A DNA stretch of 24,911 nucleotides from Psychrobacter sp. GTDB taxonomy: Bacteria > Pseudomonadota > Gammaproteobacteria > Pseudomonadales > Moraxellaceae. The first letter of the stretch is position 1, and each line of letters opens with the position of its first letter. The DNA lies in assembly GCF_030454045.1 (NCBI RefSeq), contig NZ_JAKDJE010000044.1, forward strand, positions 1 to 24,911, read 5' to 3'. Of the stretch, positions 1-7,217 are shown in pieces. Position numbers and translations under genes: made by a program. The notes beneath the pieces are model-generated. The model did not search any database and was not told the DNA's origin. It worked only from the letters and a program-made list of their open reading frames with translations.

Positions 1-22
1 GGAACAATTTTAGCGATCAGCA

Positions 23-463
23 GTGCCTATTTGCGAATGTTCAACACGCCCTAAAATATATAAAGCCATTTACACCTTAGCCGAAGAGCTGCTAGAGGCT
101 GACCGTCGCGGCGACCAAGCAAAATTTGATGCGCTTTATGCAGAATTAAACGCCATTTGTACCGACAATGAAAACACCGATAAAGACCATCCCGAGCAGT
201 GGGAGACCCTTGCTGATTTCACAGAGGATTTGGACGAAGCTTTAGTTATCTATGACAAGGCGTTGGTCAAAGCCACGGCGATCAATTCAAAAGATCATAT
301 GTCATCAATCGCTTTTTCTATGGCGGTGCTACAGCTTGAGACGGGTCAGACTGAAGCGGCTATCCAACATCTACAAAATGCCAAAGTTGCAGCCAACAAA
401 ATCGAAGACAAAGAATTTAAGGTTGAGATAGATGAGCTGCTTGCGAAACTGGTGACTGAATGA
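23..463 (+). CDS. Small helical TPR-like protein, function unknown
   Basis: A 146-residue acidic, soluble protein with no signal peptide or membrane segment. From about residue 65 onward it reads as paired amphipathic helices. The stretch around residues 70-125 (LDEALVIYDKALVKA, then AFSMAVLQLETGQTEAAIQHL) has the small/large residue spacing of tetratricopeptide-like repeats, which usually serve as protein-binding scaffolds. Two cysteines close to the start (Cys4, Cys6) are notable. The start is GTG: an in-frame TAG at 11-13 lies just upstream and the next in-frame ATG is far inside the helical region. No good Shine-Dalgarno is visible, so the start is the weakest part of the call. The gene is 25 bases before the DMT exporter on the same strand and could be co-transcribed. 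I do not recognise a specific family and assign no function. Confidence 0.7.
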   Translation: MPICECSTRPKIYKAIYTLAEELLEADRRGDQAKFDALYAELNAICTDNENTDKDHPEQWETLADFTEDLDEALVIYDKALVKATAINSKDHMSSIAFSMAVLQLETGQTEAAIQHLQNAKVAANKIEDKEFKVEIDELLAKLVTE

Positions 464-488
464 TCGACCTTGTCCAATAGGATAATGG

Positions 489-1427
489 ATGAATGACTTA
501 CTCAACAAAAATACTCACAAAAACACGTGGCTAGTGCCTGTTGCTTGCCTATTAGCAGGGGGTGCGCTTACTGGTATCTCGACCAACTTGGCAAAATATG
601 CTGTCAATATCGGTCTAACACCACTCGCGTTTTTGTTTTGGTCGATCACTGGCGCGGCCATTATTTTACTAATCGTTGCTCTTATCAAACAAGAGATACC
701 GCCTATTAGTGCCCGTAGTATCGAGTATTATTTTGTCGCCGCCTTTGTTAGCGTGGCGGCTGCCAATTTACTGCTCTTTTCGGCCATTCCTCATGTTGGG
801 GCAGGGTTTGTTGCCCTAATTATATCTTTACCCCCACTGCTAACGTATCTTGGCGCACTGATGCTACGTATGGAGCGTTTTTATCTCATTCGTGCGCTTG
901 GCGTAGTGGCGGCGCTTCTTGGCGCAGGGGTATTGGCTATCCACAAGCTTTCTGCGCCAGAGTCTAGTGTCTTTTGGATTTTAGTCGCGCTGTGCGGGCC
1001 AGTGCTACTCGCCATTGGCAATATCTATCGGACATTACGCTGGCCTGATAATGCCTCCTCTAGTGCGCTTGCGCCTGGGATGTTGGTGGCGGCGGCATTG
1101 CTGCTAGGTTTGTTTAGCGCGTTCTCTGATTTTTCTGTCGCGATGCCTTTAGATGCTTGGCTGCCGCTAGGGTTGATAGTCGTACAAGCGTGGGTGTTTG
1201 CTGGTCAGTTTTTCTTATTATTTCTTTTGCAAAAAACAGGTGGGCCTGTATTGCTCAGTTTACTAGGGGCGGTTGGGGCTGTCGTTGGTGTACCGATTGC
1301 GATATTTTTGCAGGGAGAGCGTCCACCTGAGGGGTTGTTTTTGGGAGCATCTTTGATAGCTGTTGGTGTGATACTGGTGACATGGGGCGGCGTAAAAATG
1401 GCGATAATAATAACAAAAGAAGAATGA
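489..1427 (+). CDS. EamA/DMT-superfamily transporter, inner membrane
   Basis: A 312-residue polytopic membrane protein with about ten hydrophobic segments arranged as two five-helix halves, the layout of the EamA (drug/metabolite transporter) family. The first half begins near residue 15 (LVPVACLLAGGALTGIST). The second begins near residue 160 (FWILVALCGPVLLAIGNIYRTLRW) and ends with the Gly-rich helix pair around 250-300, including FLQGERPPEGLFLGASLIAVGV, where family members typically carry a conserved Glu. The length is normal for the family. The ATG is preceded by AGGA at 479-482 with six-base spacing. Such proteins export or exchange amino acids, metabolites or drugs, but substrates cannot be predicted from sequence. 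The following 195 bases hold no gene, only a 15-base tandem repeat (1435-1464), so this gene and the potassium cassette are probably separate units. Confidence 0.88.
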   Translation: MNDLLNKNTHKNTWLVPVACLLAGGALTGISTNLAKYAVNIGLTPLAFLFWSITGAAIILLIVALIKQEIPPISARSIEYYFVAAFVSVAAANLLLFSAIPHVGAGFVALIISLPPLLTYLGALMLRMERFYLIRALGVVAALLGAGVLAIHKLSAPESSVFWILVALCGPVLLAIGNIYRTLRWPDNASSSALAPGMLVAAALLLGLFSAFSDFSVAMPLDAWLPLGLIVVQAWVFAGQFFLLFLLQKTGGPVLLSLLGAVGAVVGVPIAIFLQGERPPEGLFLGASLIAVGVILVTWGGVKMAIIITKEE

Positions 1428-1434
1428 GAGACAG

Positions 1435-1464
1435 CTTAGCAAGTGGGGGCTTAGTAAGTGGGGA
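1435..1464. repeat. Two-copy 15-bp tandem repeat
   Basis: Two adjacent units, CTTAGCAAGTGGGGG and CTTAGTAAGTGGGGA, differ at two positions. They lie just after the DMT gene stop. No function is apparent; replication slippage is the simplest explanation. Confidence 0.6.
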
Positions 1465-1622
1465 AAGGAGTCAGTACGTCAGTCAGTATTGTATGATATT
1501 TCAAGTATTTGATATCTCATCTGAATGACTCTTAGGATCTATATTGATTCAATAATTGGTTACGATTCTCTCAAATCAGTTTTTGTGAATAGGGCAAAAA
1601 AGGAGTATAAGTATCGTGGTTA

Positions 1623-3404
1623 TTGTTGTCATGGGTTCAAGCTATGAATGCAGCCGCACGTTATCGATTATTGAATAATGTTACGATTCTGATTAGTGTC
1701 ATCGGGGTAGCTATTGCCTTATTGGATAGTGGCTTTACGTTGCCCATTTGGCTCCAACAAGTGTTTCATATTTTTTACTTGGTCGTTATTTTGCTCAGCT
1801 TTGTGGTGACGGTTGGCCGTTATCTCTACACAAACAAACCGCGAACGCTCAATAAAGTTGCTATTTTTGATGCTTTTACCAGTATCGCGATTGTCATTTT
1901 ACTTACCGCGCATTTCACTGATTTGGTGCGTTCTGGATTGGACGCCGCCGTTGATGGTTTTGTCGCGATAAAGATCGCCGTGTTTGTCACCTTTATCCGT
2001 GAACTCTCTGATCATAATTTCAATCTCAATCGCACCTTTTTGCATCCTGCACAGTTTTTTATTTTAAGTTTCTTAGCCGTTGTGCTGGTTGGTGCTTTGC
2101 TCCTAATGATGCCCAATGCGACAACGCAGCCGCTGTCCTTTATTGATGCGCTCTTTACCGCGACTAGTGCGGTTTGTGTGACAGGGCTTATTGTCGTGGA
2201 TACGGCAACCTATTTTACGACGTTTGGCCAAGTCATTATCATGGGGCTGATACAAATCGGCGGCCTAGGTATTTTGACGTTCGTGACGTACTTTAGTTAC
2301 TTCTTTAAGGGCGGCGTCAGTTACGAGACGCAAGCGAGTATTAGCGAGATGTCTTATATGCGCGGCATGGGTAATGTGGTGTCGACACTTAAGTCGATCT
2401 TATATGTGACATTCGCCGTTGAGGCGGTGGCGGCGGCACTCATTTATATCAGCATTTATGATATGCCTGATATGGACTGGTCTGAGCAATTGTTTTTTTC
2501 GGTCTTTCATGCGATATCCGCTTTTTGTAATGCTGGGTTTTCTACCTTTAGTGCTGGCATGTATGACGATTCGCTGCGCTTTAATTATCCGCTACAGCTC
2601 ATTGTGGCGATGACCTTTATCTTTGGCGGTATGGGTTTTACCATCGTGGTCAATGTACTGCGCTATCTGCGTCATCGCATTGAGCAGCTGATCTATCGCA
2701 ATGATCGGCACTACATTTATCAGCCTTGGTTGCTGAATATCAACAGCCGTATTACCTTGATTACGACTGGGGCGTTATTGTTGACTGGTCTGGTTGGGGT
2801 GATGGTATTTGAATACAACAATGTACTCGCTGACCATACCAGCTTTTTCGGTAAGCTTATCACAGGGTTTTTTACGGCTGCCACGCCGCGAACCGCAGGA
2901 TTCAATGTCATTGATATGGGTGAACTGACTTTTCCAACGGTTATGCTAACGATATTTTTGATGTGGATTGGGGCGTCGCCCAACTCAACGGGTGGTGGTA
3001 TCAAGACCAGTACCTTTGCGATTGCGCTATTGAATACATTGAGCTTAGCCCGTGGACAAACCAAGATAGAAGTATTCAAGCGTCAGATTGCTGAGATTTC
3101 TGTGCGCCGCGCGTTCTCTATTATGTGGTTGTCATTATTGGTCATCGGTACGGGTGTGACGCTGATTAGTTATGATCAGCCAGAGCTTGATTTGATCAAA
3201 GTGGTATTTGAATGTTTCTCAGCTTATAGCACGGTTGGGCTAAGTTTAAACCTGACAGCAGACTTATCGAATTTTAGTAAAGTGGTGGTGTCGGTCATCA
3301 TGTTTGTTGGACGGGTCAGTATGCTGACGATATTTATTGCGCTACTCAAAAACATGCGCCAACGCAATTATCGCTATCCGACTGAGGAAATCACGATTAA
3401 CTAA
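1623..3404 (+). CDS. TrkH/KtrB-family potassium channel subunit with N-terminal membrane extension
   Basis: The 593-residue membrane subunit of a Trk/Ktr K+ uptake system. The four pore loops are visible, each with the filter glycine: VCVTGL (184-189), FCNAGF (301-306), TPRTAGFN (421-428) and STVGLS (536-541). STGGGIKT (455-462), which follows the third repeat, is also typical. It is longer than common KtrB (about 450 residues) because roughly 140 residues precede the first pore repeat and hold about four extra hydrophobic segments, as in some longer TrkH homologues. The start is uncertain: TTG 1623 gives the longest form and ATG 1644 is possible. The clear GGAG at 1602-1605 is 17 bases from the TTG and sits better for an overlapping 20-codon frame at 1616. 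The RCK subunit follows 78 bases downstream, so the two very likely form a KtrAB-like complex at the inner membrane. Confidence 0.9.
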   Translation: MLSWVQAMNAAARYRLLNNVTILISVIGVAIALLDSGFTLPIWLQQVFHIFYLVVILLSFVVTVGRYLYTNKPRTLNKVAIFDAFTSIAIVILLTAHFTDLVRSGLDAAVDGFVAIKIAVFVTFIRELSDHNFNLNRTFLHPAQFFILSFLAVVLVGALLLMMPNATTQPLSFIDALFTATSAVCVTGLIVVDTATYFTTFGQVIIMGLIQIGGLGILTFVTYFSYFFKGGVSYETQASISEMSYMRGMGNVVSTLKSILYVTFAVEAVAAALIYISIYDMPDMDWSEQLFFSVFHAISAFCNAGFSTFSAGMYDDSLRFNYPLQLIVAMTFIFGGMGFTIVVNVLRYLRHRIEQLIYRNDRHYIYQPWLLNINSRITLITTGALLLTGLVGVMVFEYNNVLADHTSFFGKLITGFFTAATPRTAGFNVIDMGELTFPTVMLTIFLMWIGASPNSTGGGIKTSTFAIALLNTLSLARGQTKIEVFKRQIAEISVRRAFSIMWLSLLVIGTGVTLISYDQPELDLIKVVFECFSAYSTVGLSLNLTADLSNFSKVVVSVIMFVGRVSMLTIFIALLKNMRQRNYRYPTEEITIN

Positions 3405-3482
3405 CTTATGATAAATAGACGGTTTTATATGCAAAAACAGGGAAACTTAGAGTAAAAGATACTAAAAAAGGTCATAAAAGTT

Positions 3483-4184
3483 ATGAAATACATCATCGTA
3501 GGGTTGGGGAATTTTGGGGCGTCACTGGGAGCAGCATTGACCCGCCAAGGTCACGAAGTGATTGCCATTGACAGCAGCATGCAACGAGTAGAAGCCTATA
3601 AGGAAGTCATTTCTCATACGCTCTGTATGGATGCCACGGATGAGTATACCGTGAGCGGATTACCGATTGTCGATACCGACACCGTCATTGTTGCTATTGG
3701 GGAGGATCAAGGCGCCAACGTGATGGCAACGGCGTTATTCAAGACACTAAAAGCAAAACGTTTGATCAGTCGTAGTATCAACCCGCTGCATAAAAAAGTT
3801 TTGCAGGCCATTGGTGTCGATGACATTATTTACCCTGAAAAAGAAGCAGCCAATCGCTGGGCCAAACGACTGTCACTAAGCCATTTTGTTGATTCGTTTG
3901 AGTTAAGCGATAACTTTAGTATGGTAGAAATCAAGATTCCAAATGTGTTGATCGGTAAGACGGTTGAGGAGTTGCGGTTGGAGCAAAAATTCAATATCCG
4001 ATTGCTTAGTACCTTGCGCTATGAGTATTATGAAGACAGCTTTGGTCGTACCCAGACCAAACCTAGCGTGCAAGGTCTGGCCACGCCTGATCAAATATTG
4101 CAAGACCGTGATGTATTGGTCATTTATGGCGCAAACAAACACATCAACCAGTTCTTACGTAGCGTGGGTGTGAAAATCAAATAA
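3483..4184 (+). CDS. KtrA/TrkA-family RCK regulatory subunit of K+ uptake
   Basis: A 233-residue cytosolic protein, close to the usual length of KtrA with a single RCK unit. The N-terminal Rossmann fold opens with GLGNFG (7-12), and the acidic residue closing the second strand is Asp30 (AIDSS), the pattern for NAD(H)/ATP binding in RCK_N domains. ALFKTLKAKRLISRSINPLHKKVLQAIGVDDIIYPEKEAA continues the TrkA-N fold. From about residue 143 (MVEIKIPNVLIGKTVEELRL) the chain matches the RCK_C (TrkA-C) domain. In the family, an octameric ring of these subunits docks on the TrkH/KtrB dimer and gates it with nucleotide. Its position directly behind the channel gene supports that partnership. A single RCK unit favours the Ktr type over the double-unit TrkA type. 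Charge-rich sequence precedes the ATG, with AAGG about nine bases upstream. Confidence 0.9.
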   Translation: MKYIIVGLGNFGASLGAALTRQGHEVIAIDSSMQRVEAYKEVISHTLCMDATDEYTVSGLPIVDTDTVIVAIGEDQGANVMATALFKTLKAKRLISRSINPLHKKVLQAIGVDDIIYPEKEAANRWAKRLSLSHFVDSFELSDNFSMVEIKIPNVLIGKTVEELRLEQKFNIRLLSTLRYEYYEDSFGRTQTKPSVQGLATPDQILQDRDVLVIYGANKHINQFLRSVGVKIK

Positions 4185-4227
4185 CGGCTTTCAATCGCAG
4201 CGACATGAAAAGGGACAGGGGAAGTTT

Positions 4228-4770
4228 ATGAATAAGCGCAGTATATCCGTTCTATTGTTCGCTGTTATCGTGTTGCTGTCAGGCTGTGATCCGTCTGCGC
4301 AAGATCCGAACGTTCTTATGTCCGAGCACCAACAAGATCCGATTGAAGCGTTAGAGGTGACCTCCGATGTAGATCGCAGTCAGTTCAGCTATAAAGAAAC
4401 CTTTTATGTACCGATTTACTCTGATATCTATATCGATAGAGACAATCGCAAAGTACTACTGTCAGCAACGCTGAGTGTGCGCAATACCACGCTGAAAAAA
4501 TCACTGTATATTAATAAAATTGATTATTATGATACGGATGGGGCATTGGTAAAGTCGTATCTAAGCAAACCCATCGAGCTATCAGCGATGGCCACGCTCA
4601 ACTACATCGTCGAAAAAGAAGAAGATAAAGGCGGGTCGGGTGCTAACTTCATTATCGAGGTCGAAGGTGTCGATGAAACTGTCAGACCAGTGATTGAGGC
4701 GGTCATGATTGGGAATTTTAGTAATAAAGGATTTGCCTTTAGTACAGAAGGTACGCCAGTAATACATTAA
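4228..4770 (+). CDS. DUF3124-family lipoprotein
   Basis: A 180-residue exported lipoprotein. It has a short basic N-terminus, a hydrophobic core and a lipobox ending LLSGC, with Cys20 as the lipidated residue. The rest matches the DUF3124 family: FYVPIYSDIYIDRDNRKVLLSATLSVRNT, then YYDTDGALVKSYLSKPIELSAMATLNYIVEKE, then GGSGANFIIEVE and AVMIGNFSNKGFAFSTEG. The fold is probably a beta sandwich in the periplasm; no biochemical role is established for the family. The gene lies 43 bases after the RCK gene, with GGGGAAG before the ATG, so it is likely the third gene of the potassium cassette. Whether it has anything to do with K+ uptake is unknown. Confidence 0.82.
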   Translation: MNKRSISVLLFAVIVLLSGCDPSAQDPNVLMSEHQQDPIEALEVTSDVDRSQFSYKETFYVPIYSDIYIDRDNRKVLLSATLSVRNTTLKKSLYINKIDYYDTDGALVKSYLSKPIELSAMATLNYIVEKEEDKGGSGANFIIEVEGVDETVRPVIEAVMIGNFSNKGFAFSTEGTPVIH

Positions 4771-4837
4771 AGGAATGTATTCAGTGAAGTAATAAATAAC
4801 AAGGAAAGTTTAATTTAATTCAATTCAAGGAAGCGTT

Positions 4838-5251
4838 ATGTCTGCAACCAAAGAAGAAATCAGCGCCTTTATGGCGTTAGAGTTTCCACAAACCAAATGT
4901 ATCGTCGAAGCAGTCAGTGAAAATGGTGCGACTTTATCACACGAGATTGGCATCGATGAGCTACGTCCTGGCGGCACAGTGTCAGGACCTGTCATGATGA
5001 CCGTCGCTGACGTCGCCATCTATGTGGCGATACTTGGGAAAATCGGTATCGTGCCATTGACAGTGACGACGAGTCTGACTATCAATTTTTTGCGTAAACC
5101 ATCAGCAGATGCACGTATTATCGCTGAATGCACCTTACTCAAAGTAGGGCGAGCCTTGATAGTGGGCGAGGTATCTCTGTATTCAGAAGGCTCAGACGAT
5201 GTCGTGGCTCATGTAGTCGGCACCTATTCTGTACCGCCCAAGCGTATTTAA
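4838..5251 (+). CDS. PaaI-type hotdog-fold thioesterase
   Basis: A 137-residue soluble protein of the hotdog superfamily (4HBT/PaaI group). The signature is RPGGTVSGPVMMTVADVAIYVAI, the central helix region with the conserved Gly-Gly and the Asp of the MTVAD segment. It is followed by the strands TVTTSLTINFLRKP and RIIAECTLLKVGRALIVGEVSL, which match family members in order and spacing. Family enzymes hydrolyse acyl-CoA thioesters; the acyl group here cannot be predicted. The ATG has an AAGGAAG at 4828-4834. It is the last gene of the run starting at 1623, 67 bases after the DUF3124 gene. The stop codon lies inside the loop of an inverted repeat (5237-5272), and the degraded cytochrome gene starts just beyond on the opposite strand. 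Confidence 0.83.
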   Translation: MSATKEEISAFMALEFPQTKCIVEAVSENGATLSHEIGIDELRPGGTVSGPVMMTVADVAIYVAILGKIGIVPLTVTTSLTINFLRKPSADARIIAECTLLKVGRALIVGEVSLYSEGSDDVVAHVVGTYSVPPKRI

Positions 5252-5272
5252 AACGCTATGTAAGCGCTTGGG
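5237..5272. repeat. Inverted repeat around the thioesterase stop codon
   Basis: CCCAAGCG (5237-5244) and CGCTTGGG (5265-5272) are perfect complements, 20 bases apart, and the TAA at 5249-5251 lies in the loop. No U-tract follows on the plus strand, so this is not a classic terminator. It may be an mRNA 3' stabiliser or chance. Confidence 0.4.
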
Positions 5273-5297
5273 TACGTTATAAAATAGCGAGTGTTTT

Positions 5298-5698
5298 CTA
5301 TTCGTTCGGGTCTGATCCCGGTGGAAAGTCATGGCGTAGCTGCGCGACATTATCCGTTGTAACCGTATCCGTGAAATTGTTCAAATCACTATGCACGTAT
5401 TGGGTGACAGCGGCTATTTGCTCATCATTCATCATGCTATGAAACGATGGCATCCCGCGCAGGCCATTGATTGTTACGCTAATAATATAGTACTTCGATT
5501 CCATTTTGCTATTGTTAGCTAGCGGTGGGTGGATAGTAACCAGCGCCGTATGCACCGTCACCTTTTTGCATATGGCAACCTGCACAGGAGTCGTTATAGA
5601 GCTTTTTGCCATTGATCGTAAAGAACCCCGTTTTGTTATCATCCTTGCTTCAATGCTAGATCTATCATACAAAGGCTTATTATCCAAAGTTTTGTCAT
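5298..5698 (-). pseudogene. Cytochrome c gene broken by two frameshifts
   Basis: Read on the minus strand, an ATG at 5698 opens a short signal-peptide-like stretch (MTKLWIISLCMI). A shift of frame near 5646 leads to DDNKTGFFTINGKKLYNDSC, then the haem motif CAGCH (5572-5586) and MQKGDGAYGAGYYPP. The frame breaks again at 5524-5532, where GGTG is tandemly duplicated on the plus strand. Removing the four extra bases restores PPLANNSKMES and continues into YYIISVTINGLRGMPSFHSM, with the Met of GMP as likely axial ligand, and NDEQIAAVTQYVHSDLNNF. The end is therefore preserved. The intact gene would have made a small periplasmic class I cytochrome c. It starts 11 bases after the amine oxidase stop, so the two were probably an operon in which the cytochrome took electrons from, or worked beside, the oxidase. 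Confidence 0.8.
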
Positions 5699-5709
5699 TC
5701 TAAGACGCG

Positions 5710-6228
5710 CTACCCAAGCTTTTTGGCCTTTTGATGCAAGCGTTTGGCGGCATCCATGCCAGATAGGATTGCACCTTCTTGCCATGCAGGAATGTGCGAA
5801 CAGTGCTCACCTGCCAGTACGATGCGGTGATCAATCTTGCAAAGGGTCTCGTAATACTGCTCACGACTCGACTCGCTCCAGATACCGTAGCAACCCAGTG
5901 TCCAAGGGATTCGGTGCCATGCAACCGAGGTGCCTGAGCGAAACTCTTTGGTATATTGTGGATGAATCTGCTTGCCATAGGCGAGCGCCGCGTTGATACT
6001 TTCTTTGGGTGTCAATGAGTTAAACTTGTACGAAGGCTCGCCAAATCCATACGCACCAAGCAACACACCTGAGCCTGTGCTAAACATATCTTGTGACGGA
6101 TAGGAGATTTGGGTGAGGGGTAGATCGGTATAAGTGATGCCGCCGTAGATCCATTCGTCCTCTTCCCAAAACCGCCGTTTGAACTCCAAACCCACTTTAT
6201 ACGAGCTATCATAAGGGAGGGCTGCGAT
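5710..6228 (-). pseudogene. C-terminal remnant of a flavin monoamine oxidase
   Basis: About 173 residues survive of a family that normally runs to about 450-550. The readable part goes from IAALPYDSSYKVGLEFKRRF through WEEDEWIYGGITYTDLPLTQ to the C-terminal FAD-contacting segment HRIVLAGEHCSHIPAWQEGA and ILSGMDAAKRL. These are standard features of the flavin amine oxidase family, including the GEH..H.PAWQEGA motif. The dinucleotide-binding N-terminal half is missing. At 6226-6231 the sequence switches without a gap to a Crp-family reading in another frame, and the oxidase frame meets a TAA a few codons upstream, so a deletion removed the rest of the oxidase and the intervening DNA. No promoter or start for this piece is evident, and it is unlikely to be functional. 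Confidence 0.85.
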
Positions 6229-6430
6229 TGAATAATTTTATTGACGGTTTGTCTGGTTGTGCCAAGCATAAAGCCAATCTCTTCTTGTGATAAGCGCAAA
6301 TCTATCTTTATATCGCCATCCATTTGCTTGCCATAAGTACCAATCAGCCCTACAAGCATACTCGCCAGTCTTGCCGATGTACTCAACGAGGTAGCGTCAT
6401 CAATCCAGTCAAATGCCTTAAAGTGTACAA
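6229..6430 (-). pseudogene. Crp/Fnr-family regulator remnant (DNA-binding domain only)
   Basis: On the minus strand the frame reads VHFKAFDWIDDATSL, STSARLASMLVGLIGTYGKQ, MDGDIKIDLRLSQEEIGFML and GTTRQTVNKIIQ. This is the start of the winged-helix domain of a Crp/Fnr regulator; LSQEEIGFMLGTTRQTVNKI is the helix-turn-helix. The cyclic-nucleotide-binding domain is missing upstream and the last wing is lost at the junction with the amine oxidase remnant (6226-6231). An open frame runs across both pieces and encodes a nonsense chimera, with the oxidase DNA read out of frame. On the other side, near 6430, the plus-strand aldolase begins. The regulator may once have sat between and controlled the flanking catabolic genes; that is inference. 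Confidence 0.8.
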
Positions 6431-6436
6431 CATAAT

Positions 6437-7021
6437 GTGAGCGAACAAGAGTGGCAGATGCGAGTCAATCTTGCTGCTTGTTATCGCATGATTGCCTACT
6501 ATGGCTGGGATGACTTGGTATTCACTCATATCTCAGCCCGCGTCCCTGGTACTGAAAATGAGTTTTTGATCAGTCCTTATGGCATGCTATTTGAGGAGAT
6601 CACGGCCTCTAGTCTAGTCAAAGTCAATAAATTAGGCGAAAAGGTCTCGCCATCAGCGTTCGATGTCAATCCAGCCGGGTTTATCATTCATAGCGCGGTG
6701 CATGAAGCGCGTGACGATGCGCACTGCGTGATTCATCTGCATACCATCGATGGAGTTGCCATCTCAGCGCAAGAACAAGGCCTATTGCCCATCTCTCAAC
6801 AATCATTATTTCCGCTATCCAACTTGGCATACCACGACTACGAAGGTATCGCATTAAACCCTAAAGAAAAGGTGCGTCTGGTCGCCGACTTAGGCGATGC
6901 TAACTTTATGATTTTACGTAATCATGGCCTGCTCACTTGTGCCAGCACGGTCGCCGCTGCTTTTTTTGTTTCCTGTTTTTACCTCCCTATAAGCATTCTA
7001 TCTGTCAGGGTCTTATTTTGA
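6437..7021 (+). pseudogene. Class II aldolase/adducin-family protein, 3'-truncated
   Basis: Residues 1-177 match class II aldolase-like proteins: EQEWQMRVNLAACYRMIAYY, GWDDLVFTHISARVPG, EFLISPYGMLFEEITASSLV, the zinc-binding HLH of CVIHLHTIDG and the NHGLLT segment. The family normally continues past AAAFF with helices that include a further metal/active-site region, to about 250 residues. Here homology stops at about 6967 and an unrelated tail (VSCFYLPISILSVRVLF) runs to a stop at 7021. The GTG at 6437 is not preceded by a good ribosome-binding site. A family member would start some 15 residues earlier, but an in-frame stop at 6419 shows that the 5' end is lost too. Both ends cut and both neighbours remnants make this a pseudogene rather than a short functional protein. 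Confidence 0.8.
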
Positions 7022-7217
7022 CTCCTGATTCCCTTTGTGTGTTATCACCGGTTTTTAAATTAATCCGCCTCTATCAACTTGTGTTTTTTTGTCATCATAT
7101 GTTCATAAATGAGCCGTATTCTTATGCCCATTATAAATAGTTGTTGTGTGTCACAGAGATTGATATCCATTAAGCGGTTCATTGATAGCAGTTGATGCGT
7201 AGATAAAAGGTGTGTGT
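6968..7217. other. AT-rich intergenic stretch before the sensor kinase
   Basis: After the aldolase homology breaks off at about 6967, no frame resembles a known protein up to the kinase start. The segment must hold the kinase promoter, but I cannot place it with confidence. It probably marks the original upstream region of the kinase gene, now joined to deleted DNA. Confidence 0.4.

Noticed and set aside
2720..3079. 119-residue minus-strand open frame
   Set aside because: It lies wholly inside the K+ channel gene, whose pore motifs fall in the same stretch; no family resemblance on the minus strand.
5700..5996. Overlapping open frames on both strands in the amine oxidase remnant
   Set aside because: Only the frame carrying the GEH..H.PAWQEGA motif is homologous to a family; the others are shadows.
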